IMG/VR virus record: IMGVR_UViG_3300042569_002277
Span: 1-21,716 of that record
Origin: a virus
Length of the DNA stretch: 21,716 nucleotides
Reading direction: 5' to 3' (one strand)
Shown here: positions 1-5,940 of the stretch, piece by piece
Layout of the letters: each line of letters opens with the position of its first letter
Numbering within the stretch: position 1 is the stretch's first letter
Made by a program: the position numbers and the translations under genes
Notes under the pieces: generated by a model
Database searches by the model: none
Told to the model about the DNA's origin: nothing
Seen by the model: only the letters and a program-made list of their open reading frames with translations

Positions 1-2
1 AT

Positions 3-110
3 CGTGATAGATTACGTGCGCAAAGAGAATTTGTGTTGAATGATTATCCTGCCATAATGGAACTGCGTTTTATTCGTGACTGCAAACAACTCAATAACTT
101 AAACTGGTGA
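3..110 (+). CDS. Possible 3' end of a plus-strand gene (partial)
   Basis: An open frame runs from the left edge to a TGA at 108-110 and gives 35 residues ending in KQLNNLNW. The start lies outside the window. It is the only plus-strand frame here not shadowed by a minus-strand gene, and the minus strand of 1-90 holds no gene start with a usable ribosome site. The peptide is charged and looks like a real C-terminus, but 35 open codons can occur by chance. If real, it converges on the neighbouring minus-strand gene with about 20 bases of overlap. I do not recognise the family. Confidence 0.4.
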   Translation, partial: RDRLRAQREFVLNDYPAIMELRFIRDCKQLNNLNW

Positions 111-450
111 TGAACCGTTGCATGTCTCCATGCAGTGTGGCCATCATGGCTTCGCGACTGCCAAACATCACCAGTTTGTTTAGTTTGCGATTGTTTACCA
201 TGTAGTAGGGACAAGTCATGCGACGATCCAGGGCCAGCAAGTTCTTGGGAGTCAGCAACTTCTCTGGCAAATCAAATGTGTAACTGCTGAGTTCCAGCAG
301 ATTCTCAAACACATAAAAGCCTTCGTAGGTGAGTCTCAAGCCACTATCATCTCTAATGTTCTGCCACCATGTGACCATGGCTTCTTCAAGAGGCGGTGAA
401 TCAGGATAACGTGTTATCAGTTCCTGTGTAAGAGTGAGTTTATTGAGCAT
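91..450 (-). CDS. Conserved hypothetical phage protein, 119 aa
   Basis: A soluble protein of unknown function with no signal peptide or membrane segment. The N-terminal part has an acidic, proline-bearing stretch (RYPDSPPLEEAMVTWWQNIR), followed by a Leu-rich middle and a C-terminal segment with MFGSREAMMATLHGD. This layout resembles a small protein I associate with marine T4-like phages, recalled rather than searched. It is the last gene of the minus-strand block and its start overlaps the end of the upstream gene by 11 bases, which implies co-translation. The ribosome site is weak. No catalytic motif is visible. Confidence 0.75.
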   Translation of the reverse strand: MLNKLTLTQELITRYPDSPPLEEAMVTWWQNIRDDSGLRLTYEGFYVFENLLELSSYTFDLPEKLLTPKNLLALDRRMTCPYYMVNNRKLNKLVMFGSREAMMATLHGDMQRFITSLSY

Positions 451-736
451 TGGGATAGATCTTATCCCCTTGTGTTAACAGCACAACTGAGAACTTGTCT
501 GTTCTAAATTGTGTGTTGAGTTTGCGAGCCAAGTTGATGGCATGTCCAGGGTTGGAAAACGATACTTTTTTGTATTTAGGACCAGGAAATTGTGTGAGCA
601 GGTTGCTGGTCTTTAGGTTGATGGGCTTGGAGTCAAAGAACACCGCCCAGACACCTTCTGAGGCCAGCACTTGTTCTGTCTTGTAGGTTTGTTTGTTGGT
701 GTGCTCAATCAGCACTGTTGGCTTTGGTCTTGACAT
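440..736 (-). CDS. Conserved hypothetical protein, 98 aa
   Basis: A small basic protein of unknown function, predicted cytoplasmic. The sequence reads as a compact alpha/beta domain, with the central segment EGVWAVFFDSKPINLKTSN and a Lys-rich second half. The ATG at 734-736 is preceded by GGAG about 8 bases upstream. A late-promoter-like octamer (752-759) lies just before it, so this gene and the 119-aa gene below it could form a late-expressed pair. It is separated from the upstream gene by 30 bases. Similar short proteins occur in marine T4-like phages, by memory. Nothing indicates a biochemical role. Confidence 0.75.
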   Translation of the reverse strand: MSRPKPTVLIEHTNKQTYKTEQVLASEGVWAVFFDSKPINLKTSNLLTQFPGPKYKKVSFSNPGHAINLARKLNTQFRTDKFSVVLLTQGDKIYPNAQ

Positions 737-751
737 ATCGAACTCCGCAGT

Positions 752-759
752 TATTTATG
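752..759 (-). promoter_or_regulatory. Candidate T4-type late promoter (CATAAATA)
   Basis: The minus strand reads CATAAATA, 7 of 8 bases of the T4 late consensus TATAAATA. It lies in the 30-base gap before the 98-aa gene, and transcription would start about 9 bases before the ATG, just ahead of its GGAG. I saw no other 7-of-8 match of this placement in a gap of the window. Octamers this short also occur by chance. Confidence 0.35.
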
Positions 760-766
760 CCAATAA

Positions 767-979
767 CTATGCACTTTTAAAACTACCTCCAGTTATTTGC
801 ACTTCTACTATTTCTGCACCACGTGCCTGCTGTTCACGCAATTGTTCCAGTGTAAGCAACAATTTGGTTATGTCTGCGTGTAAGTCTTTGGCATCACGCA
901 TGGGCATCATGAAGTCTTTTTGCCCACGTGCTTCATGTGCTTTGACACTATCCACAAATCGGTGTATATGCAGACTCAT
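767..979 (-). CDS. Conserved small coiled-coil-like phage protein, 70 aa
   Basis: A 70-residue soluble protein. The first half has the motif MSLHIHRFVDSV followed by DFMMPMRDAKDLHAD, and the middle (about residues 35-53) is a Leu-heptad helix (ITKLLLTLEQLREQQA) likely to form a coiled coil. The C-terminus is a short beta-like tail. I recognise the MSLHIHRFVD...DFMMPM..A.DLHADITKLL pattern from T4-like cyanophage genomes, where it has no assigned function. Its ATG overlaps the stop of the MazG-like gene by 4 bases, so the two are probably translationally coupled. Confidence 0.8.
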   Translation of the reverse strand: MSLHIHRFVDSVKAHEARGQKDFMMPMRDAKDLHADITKLLLTLEQLREQQARGAEIVEVQITGGSFKSA

Positions 980-1338
980 TTTCTACGCAGGAACGGTACC
1001 ATGTTAGGAGCCACCCAACCCACAGGTTTCAAAACTTTGCCATCTTCACGCTTGCGCACCTTGCCAGTTTCACGATCAATCTTGTTGAAGTTGGTGGCCA
1101 TGACTTCTTTCCATGCACCTTCAGCATCAAAGCCGGCTGAGTGAATAGCACCGATTGTGACCACAAGGATGTCAATTAGCGCATCCAGTTCTGCTTCCAT
1201 GTCATGTGCTTCTTGAAGTTCGCGGAATTCTTCCGCAATCAAACTCTTATACATAGTGTACTGAGATTCATTCATTGCGTCCACTGACTGGTCGCATGCT
1301 CGCATGAATTTTTCTTGATCACGAAAGGGATTTGTCAC
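976..1338 (-). CDS. MazG-like / phosphoribosyl-ATP pyrophosphohydrolase-like NTP pyrophosphatase
   Basis: An all-alpha NTP pyrophosphohydrolase of the MazG/PRA-PH superfamily, expected to hydrolyse a nucleoside triphosphate to the monophosphate and pyrophosphate. The metal-binding signature is visible: EEFRE (E36, E37, E40) on one helix and E50/D52...D56 in ELDALID on the next, followed by the typical VTIGAIHSAGFD. The C-terminal segment (NFNKID, then REDGKVLKP) is typical of phage-type single-domain members. Length (120 aa) fits one domain. The start is GTG at 1336-1338, chosen because a perfect AGGAGG lies 6 bases upstream. It begins inside the tail of the 149-aa gene. Possible roles are nucleotide-pool cleaning or (p)ppGpp modulation; the substrate is unknown. 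Confidence 0.85.
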   Translation of the reverse strand: MTNPFRDQEKFMRACDQSVDAMNESQYTMYKSLIAEEFRELQEAHDMEAELDALIDILVVTIGAIHSAGFDAEGAWKEVMATNFNKIDRETGKVRKREDGKVLKPVGWVAPNMVPFLRRK

Positions 1339-1768
1339 GTGCTGCCTCCTGAGTATGAAATGGTCCTTGATATTGATAGCGTTCTAACACAATTAATTTT
1401 GGGTTGCGAATCAGTTTCCAACTACGATGTTGTTTCACAGCATACCAACCTGCGGCATACCATGACTTGGATTTGTTTTCTTTGGTGAACAGTGGTAACC
1501 GGTGTTTGACGTCCCACATGGGGTTGAATGCTCTACAACCTGTTTCAAATCCATGCACTTGGTCTGGCGCGGGCTTTGTGATTTTTTCAGGTGGTGCAAA
1601 TTCAATGTTGGCTCGCTTGCGCACCATGGGAATGGTTTTGAACTTGCCTACTTGATCATTGATGCGCACAGTGTAGCCGTCATCCTCAGCTTCAACTACG
1701 CCGACCTTGCGGTCATTCTGCTTCAAGATCCAATACTTTTTATCCACTATGGGTTTGGCTTCGATCAT
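1319..1768 (-). CDS. Conserved hypothetical phage protein, 149 aa
   Basis: A basic, aromatic-rich soluble protein. The N-terminal half (about residues 10-55) looks like a small beta-barrel (YWILKQNDRKVGVVEAEDDG, then YTVRIND). A linker with paired prolines follows, then a C-terminal domain with SKSWYAAGWYAVKQ and LIVLERYQYQGPF. This two-part layout matches a family I associate with T4-like cyanophages and SAR11 phages, function unknown. The ATG has AAGGAG 6 bases upstream, located inside the end of the exonuclease gene (29-base overlap). A nucleic-acid-binding role is possible from the charge but is not demonstrated. Confidence 0.75.
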   Translation of the reverse strand: MIEAKPIVDKKYWILKQNDRKVGVVEAEDDGYTVRINDQVGKFKTIPMVRKRANIEFAPPEKITKPAPDQVHGFETGCRAFNPMWDVKHRLPLFTKENKSKSWYAAGWYAVKQHRSWKLIRNPKLIVLERYQYQGPFHTQEAARDKSLS

Positions 1769-2798
1769 CTAATACTCCTTTGTATGTTTGATTCAACCAG
1801 CGACCAATGGCATCTGCATAGTCACTGAGTTTGGTGAGTTCGTACTTGCCACAGAATCTTAGGAAGTGTGCACCTACCATGCCCACATCTCTATGGCTAA
1901 TCTGCTCACGTATGGCTTCGTCTACCACAGCTTTGATCGCATCGGGCTGTGCTGTGAGATCAATCAGGGTGCGGTTGCGTTCATAATCTTCTAGCACCTT
2001 GTGTTCTGCCTGCTCATGATCCATCCAACGTTGCAACATGAGATTGTTCCATGCATAGCCACGACGGTCACGATCTTCAAATGCTTCCGTCAGTCCCACT
2101 TGATTCTTTGTGCCTTTTACTCTCACACCAGGATAGGCTGAGAACACATTGTCACCGGGGTCGCCTCGCATGCACTTCAAGAACAACACCCATTTCTGAT
2201 AATCAAGAGGTGGTACAAAATTAGCGTCGGCTTTGCCAACCTTGATCTTGCTGTTGCTTTCAATAGTGAATGCCAAGTTTTTGCCTTTTGCGTCTGTAAC
2301 ACCAGCAACACTGAACAAGTGATCGTTGATACCATTGTACAATTTTACATTGGGTGCAATCAACTGCACAAAGTCAGAATCTGAACTGACAATAACGTGT
2401 TCGTCTTGGGGGTGTAAAGCAATCCAACGTGCAATGATGTCATCTGCTTCTGCTGTGGCACAACGAACAACACTACAATTGGTTTTTGTAGACAAGTATT
2501 TAGTCAGCTCATCATAGGTTTCCCAGAACAGCTTGTCCTCTTCTGCTTCTGACTCGCTCATTTGCCCACGTGCCACGGCACGATTGGCTTTGTAGGGCTT
2601 GTAGTGATCTTTGCGCCAGCTACGACCTTCCAGTGCGAATACCACATGATCAGCGCCCAAATCACGTGCCACTTTGTTTGCACTCATTAACGTTAAGTGC
2701 AGGGCAAAACCCAGTTTGGTCCATGTGTCTGCGGCACGGTGCGCATGGTGTCGCGCACGGAAAAACATGTTGGAAGTATCAATCAGTAGATAGCGCAT
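1740..2798 (-). CDS. 5'-3' exonuclease, FEN / T4 RNase H family
   Basis: A structure-specific 5'-nuclease, comparable to T4 RNase H, that removes RNA primers and 5' flaps during phage DNA replication. Metal-site acidic residues appear in the family order: D7 (LLIDTSN), E117/D119/D120 (AEADDIIA), D140/D142 (SSDSDFV) and D213/D216 (RGDPGDN, start of the helix-hairpin-helix region). The arch segment WRKDHYKPYKANR (61-73) is the usual basic helix. Length (352 aa) is slightly above T4 RNase H. Several Cys and a long 150-205 insertion are unremarkable. It sits between an SGNH-like gene (20-base overlap) and a conserved small gene, with only a weak ribosome site, so expression probably depends on the upstream gene. 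Confidence 0.92.
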   Translation of the reverse strand: MRYLLIDTSNMFFRARHHAHRAADTWTKLGFALHLTLMSANKVARDLGADHVVFALEGRSWRKDHYKPYKANRAVARGQMSESEAEEDKLFWETYDELTKYLSTKTNCSVVRCATAEADDIIARWIALHPQDEHVIVSSDSDFVQLIAPNVKLYNGINDHLFSVAGVTDAKGKNLAFTIESNSKIKVGKADANFVPPLDYQKWVLFLKCMRGDPGDNVFSAYPGVRVKGTKNQVGLTEAFEDRDRRGYAWNNLMLQRWMDHEQAEHKVLEDYERNRTLIDLTAQPDAIKAVVDEAIREQISHRDVGMVGAHFLRFCGKYELTKLSDYADAIGRWLNQTYKGVLDDRSQTHSG

Positions 2799-3501
2799 TT
2801 GTGTTCACCAAGTTGTTTTGCTTGATGTATTGTAACACATAGTTGGCCCAAAAGCAATGGCCTTTGGCATCAAAATGGTATGAATTTGGGGTGACCCACT
2901 CAAAACCGTTGCTGATCAACACAGAGTTATAACTCAATTCACGATCATATGGACCAATGTAGTTTTTACCAAAATCTCGTTTGTTGGGGATATCACTGAA
3001 TGTGCTCCAGCCATTGTAAAACAAATGTGTTATTTTTCGGTCTAGCAGTTCAACATGCAAGTCCCAGATTTTTTTGTACCATTCTTGAGTCTTTGCCCAA
3101 TAGTCATGATTGGTCACATATTCCTTGTAACGCAAGTGCAAATCTGTTGGAACCCAGTCTGTACCAGATGCGTTGACTTGATACCAAGTTCCATTGTGCA
3201 ACCACTCTTCTCGTTCCCAGGTTGTCCATTGTATTACAACAACGGTGTTAGATAAATCAGTTTGTGAATTCAGCCATTGCCGAGTGGTGCGTAATATACG
3301 ATCATTGCTGGACCCAGATTCTGCATCACATACTAGATCTGCGCCCAGTTGTTCAGCAAGTTGAGTACACCAACTGGCCGCTAGATTTGCAGGATGCGGA
3401 CGGCGATCTATTCCTGCCCGGCCATCATCCTTTGCAAAACAATTAGGTACCACTGCTTCTGCGGCCGCAGTGTGACTGCAACCATTGGCGTACAAGATCA
3501 T
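2779..3501 (-). CDS. SGNH/GDSL hydrolase-like protein, 240 aa
   Basis: A protein with an SGNH-hydrolase pattern. Block I is NGCSHT with the presumed nucleophile S9. Block II-like ESGSSNDRI (61-69) supplies Gly and Asn. A beta strand VVVIQWTTWERE follows, and the C-terminal DAKGH pair gives D211 and H215, the usual Asp-His dyad. SGNH enzymes are esterases or acetyl-esterases acting on lipids, peptidoglycan or polysaccharides; in glycan clusters they often add or remove O-acetyl groups. There is no signal peptide, so it acts in the cytoplasm. The start overlaps the cytidylyltransferase stop by 4 bases (ATGA). It is one of four SGNH-type proteins in the window. The substrate is not readable. Confidence 0.75.
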   Translation of the reverse strand: MILYANGCSHTAAAEAVVPNCFAKDDGRAGIDRRPHPANLAASWCTQLAEQLGADLVCDAESGSSNDRILRTTRQWLNSQTDLSNTVVVIQWTTWEREEWLHNGTWYQVNASGTDWVPTDLHLRYKEYVTNHDYWAKTQEWYKKIWDLHVELLDRKITHLFYNGWSTFSDIPNKRDFGKNYIGPYDRELSYNSVLISNGFEWVTPNSYHFDAKGHCFWANYVLQYIKQNNLVNTNALSTD

Positions 3502-3974
3502 GGAGTAGACAGTATTTTGTGACTTTCCGCTGCCACCACACGTCTGCGCAGGCTGCTACTGGAGAAAGAATGATCACGACCGTTGAATACAATATCAATA
3601 CCGCGATCATAGCATTCGTCCCTGCCGGAGAAATTCTTCTCTTCGTATTCCACACCAAGGATACGAACATCCAAAGGCAGGATCAACAACAAGTCCACCA
3701 AGTCTTGTTCAGTTTGGTAAACCACAACTTCATCCACATAACGACAAGCCGCAAGTTGGATCTGTCGTTCCACAATGCTTTGTATTGGCGAGTTTTTGGT
3801 TTCAGGTCTGTCAATAGTGGGGTCAGTTTGCAGGCCACAGATCAAATAGTCGCAATGATTTCGAGCCTCACTCAGCATGGCAATATGACCAGCGTGTAGC
3901 ATGTCAAATGTGCTGAAAGTGATACCAATCTTTTTGCCCTGGGCTTTGAGTTCTTTGATGTGATTAAAAATCAT
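3498..3974 (-). CDS. Cytidylyltransferase-like nucleotidyltransferase (TagD/RfaE-C type)
   Basis: A small Rossmann-type nucleotidyltransferase. The nucleotide-binding HAGH motif (27-30, in TFSTFDMLHAGH) and the C-terminal SSSSLRRR (138-145, equivalent to ISTS-x-[LI]-R) are the two hallmarks of the cytidylyltransferase superfamily. Members activate glycerol-3-phosphate, ethanolamine phosphate, sugar-1-phosphates or cofactors with CTP or ATP. The length (158 aa) suits a single-domain TagD-like enzyme. The fairly relaxed middle (DEVVVYQTEQDLVDLL) does not fix the substrate. The ATG directly follows the preceding stop (TAAATG), with GGAG 9 bases upstream. Its neighbours, an SGNH protein and glycan genes further upstream, suggest it makes an activated precursor for decoration; that is inference. 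Confidence 0.8.
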   Translation of the reverse strand: MIFNHIKELKAQGKKIGITFSTFDMLHAGHIAMLSEARNHCDYLICGLQTDPTIDRPETKNSPIQSIVERQIQLAACRYVDEVVVYQTEQDLVDLLLILPLDVRILGVEYEEKNFSGRDECYDRGIDIVFNGRDHSFSSSSLRRRVVAAESHKILSTP

Positions 3975-4397
3975 TTAACTGATCTCCGTGCGTCCGTCGC
4001 CAATGTCTCGAGTGTGTACATAACCACTTACTGAGTTGCGCATGGCTTGGTCCTGTTCCCATGTTTCCATCACAACGTGTCTGCAGACATTTTGGAACCA
4101 ACGATCCACAATGTCTGAGTCTGCGTCTGTGGGCTTCATCATGTAGCCGGCCTTGACCAGGCGAGCAATGAATATTTCATTCCAGTCCAATTCAAATGCA
4201 CCTTGGTGCAAGTTGTTGGGATCAATGTCCATGGTCACAATAGCCACATACGGCTCGTTGTTTTCTGTGGCCTTTTGCTTGGCAGACTTTTCAGGTGCCT
4301 TGGGCACACGGATAACTTTTTCTTTTTCCTCTTTAATAGGAGGCGTTTTCTTTTTTGTTAACCAATCCCACATTTCAAATGCTCCATCTAGTATCAT
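3975..4397 (-). CDS. Conserved hypothetical phage protein, 140 (or 132) aa
   Basis: A protein with a Lys-rich N-terminus (WLTKKKTPP...) and a folded part from about residue 45 (EPYVAIVTMDIDPNNL, then GAFELDWNEIFIARLVKAGY), ending in a helix and HTRDIGDG. No enzyme motif is visible; the pattern recalls a small conserved protein of marine T4-like phages. Two starts are possible. The ATG at 4395-4397 overlaps the queE stop as ATGA. The ATG at 4371-4373 (MWDWLTKKK) has GGAG 8 bases upstream. The longer form fits the overlap habit of this genome and the shorter one has the better ribosome site; I cannot decide between them. Confidence 0.75.
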   Translation of the reverse strand: MILDGAFEMWDWLTKKKTPPIKEEKEKVIRVPKAPEKSAKQKATENNEPYVAIVTMDIDPNNLHQGAFELDWNEIFIARLVKAGYMMKPTDADSDIVDRWFQNVCRHVVMETWEQDQAMRNSVSGYVHTRDIGDGRTEIS

Positions 4398-5239
4398 TTA
4401 CCCCACCCGTTGCCCCAAAGGTCAACGTGTAATCGTGGACTGTACCAGTAGCCACGTTTGAGTGCTTCGTCAGCAACATTGATCCTGTTGCCATCATATA
4501 CCGAAACAACACCGCCCACAGGCATCACAAACACAGGGCCACCAAATTCACGCAAGCGATATTCATCCACCGCCCGATCCAGTTCATCAAAGTCTGAGAT
4601 CTTTTCCACAACAAACTTGAGATAGGTCACACCATATGTTTCATAGTCCCAGACCACGTCAGGCTTGATGGCATCCTCCCATGACTCACCTGACACTGAT
4701 AGTTTAGGGCTAACACTAAAGGTAATCTCACCAAACCAGTTGCGCAAGTAATCTTTAAAGTCTCGACTCAAGTCCTGAGTACCATTGGTTTCGAATGTGA
4801 TGTGTCGCAGTCCACGTTCGTGTAACACATCCAACAGTTCGGGATAGGCACGTTGCCAACCTAACAGCGGCTCGCCTCCGGTAATAACCAAATGCACAGG
4901 ATTGCCATTGGGTTGCAGCCAGTTGCCATTGGGTAACAGTGCTGTCATTTTGTCCACAAGTTCTTCCACTGTGTATGTGGGACTCAAGTGTTTGAAGTCA
5001 GGATGCCATGACGCATAACTGTCACAGCCTGTGTTCACCAATGGCAGTTCTTCAAATGTTTTGTACAATTCCACAGTCTTGGCCACTTCATCTGCTTCCG
5101 TGCTCCGCTCTCCTGGTTTGCAACCAAACCCTGAACAGGTAAAGTTACAACCAAACATGCGTAAAAATACACTGGGCACACCAACATAGCGTCCTTCGCC
5201 TTGTGCTGAATAAAATAATTCTGATACTTTGAGTTTCAT
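4394..5239 (-). CDS. queE: 7-carboxy-7-deazaguanine synthase, QueE (phage-type)
   Basis: A radical SAM enzyme that converts 6-carboxy-tetrahydropterin to 7-carboxy-7-deazaguanine in preQ0 synthesis. The start FYSAQGEG (9-16) and GVPSVFLRMFGCNFTC are typical QueE. TGGEP (120-124) binds SAM, and FETNGT and SVSPKLS follow in family order. The Cys signature is split: C31-x3-C35 is present, but F38 stands where the third Cys should be, while GCDSYASW (C72) matches the usual third-Cys context CDS-x-x-x-W. About 36 residues separate C35 from C72. An extra Cys (C40) lies nearby. Length is 281 aa versus roughly 210-250 for bacterial QueE, explained by this insert. It is coupled by 4-base overlaps on both sides. 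folE and queD lie upstream in the window. Confidence 0.93.
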   Translation of the reverse strand: MKLKVSELFYSAQGEGRYVGVPSVFLRMFGCNFTCSGFGCKPGERSTEADEVAKTVELYKTFEELPLVNTGCDSYASWHPDFKHLSPTYTVEELVDKMTALLPNGNWLQPNGNPVHLVITGGEPLLGWQRAYPELLDVLHERGLRHITFETNGTQDLSRDFKDYLRNWFGEITFSVSPKLSVSGESWEDAIKPDVVWDYETYGVTYLKFVVEKISDFDELDRAVDEYRLREFGGPVFVMPVGGVVSVYDGNRINVADEALKRGYWYSPRLHVDLWGNGWGK

Positions 5240-5940
5240 AGTCTTGTTACCTTTGTCATTCCTGTCTTCTTAGGATCTTTATTTAGATTAATACTTTGTT
5301 CATGCATTTTAACACGAGTTTCTGTTTTTGTCACCCAACCTGGTAATACTGCATCCAAATAGGCCAAATGCTCTTCAGGACTGGGGTGTGGATCTGCGCC
5401 AGGCTTGGGCCAGTTGTTTACGAACACAGTTTTATCATAGCCTGGTAATATACTGTCTAATACATTGCTGTACAATCGCATGGCATCTCTGTGCAAACTG
5501 ACGTCATCATCAGGTGCAGGTCGTGCCATGAGTTCTACCATGCTGAGAAAACGCCAGGTCAGCCCCGGGCGATTTTCCAAAAGTGTTTTTACTGCCTTGA
5601 TGTATGCCAAGTCTCTGATCAAATACCCTCGTTCATCATAATGATCCTTTAGATACTTAGGTTCGTATATAGGGCAGTTGAAAATATTGCCCAGGGTATG
5701 CCAACGCCCTGAAACATAACGATCATCTCGGTTGAAATCTGTCCAGCATACTATAACAGTGTCGCCAGCACCAAACTGATGCCGCTGATCTGCCTCCATC
5801 ACACTGTTGAAGATGTAGTGATTGCCACCACCGGCTTGGCCCCAATTTTCAAAGTAGTCAAACTCTGGTGCCAAACAATCTGCCCAAGTACTCCAACGAT
5901 AGTTGGTAAAACTGCATCCAAATGCAAACAGTCTTGACAT
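5236..5940 (-). CDS. SGNH/GDSL hydrolase-like protein, about 234 aa
   Basis: A second SGNH-type protein. Block I is AFGCSFT (S10 from the ATG), block II is NWGQAGGGNHYI with Gly and Asn, the third strand is VIVCWTDFNRDD, and the C-terminal DPHPSPEEH carries an Asp-His pair. Beyond about residue 200 it has a basic tail. There is no signal peptide. The start is best taken as ATG 5938-5940, giving TGATG with the B12-radical SAM stop; a GTG one codon earlier (5943) is possible. It lies between the B12-radical SAM gene and queE. It resembles the 240-aa SGNH protein at 2779-3501 in block I and in having an aromatic third strand, so the two may be distant paralogs. The substrate is unknown. Confidence 0.75.
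   Translation of the reverse strand: MSRLFAFGCSFTNYRWSTWADCLAPEFDYFENWGQAGGGNHYIFNSVMEADQRHQFGAGDTVIVCWTDFNRDDRYVSGRWHTLGNIFNCPIYEPKYLKDHYDERGYLIRDLAYIKAVKTLLENRPGLTWRFLSMVELMARPAPDDDVSLHRDAMRLYSNVLDSILPGYDKTVFVNNWPKPGADPHPSPEEHLAYLDAVLPGWVTKTETRVKMHEQSINLNKDPKKTGMTKVTRL

Noticed and set aside
5280-5287. TCTAAATA on the minus strand about 40 bases before queE, also at 12196-12203 and 20427-20434
   Set aside because: The three copies are at different distances from starts, two of them inside coding regions, and the motif is A+T-rich; a shared regulatory site is not supported.
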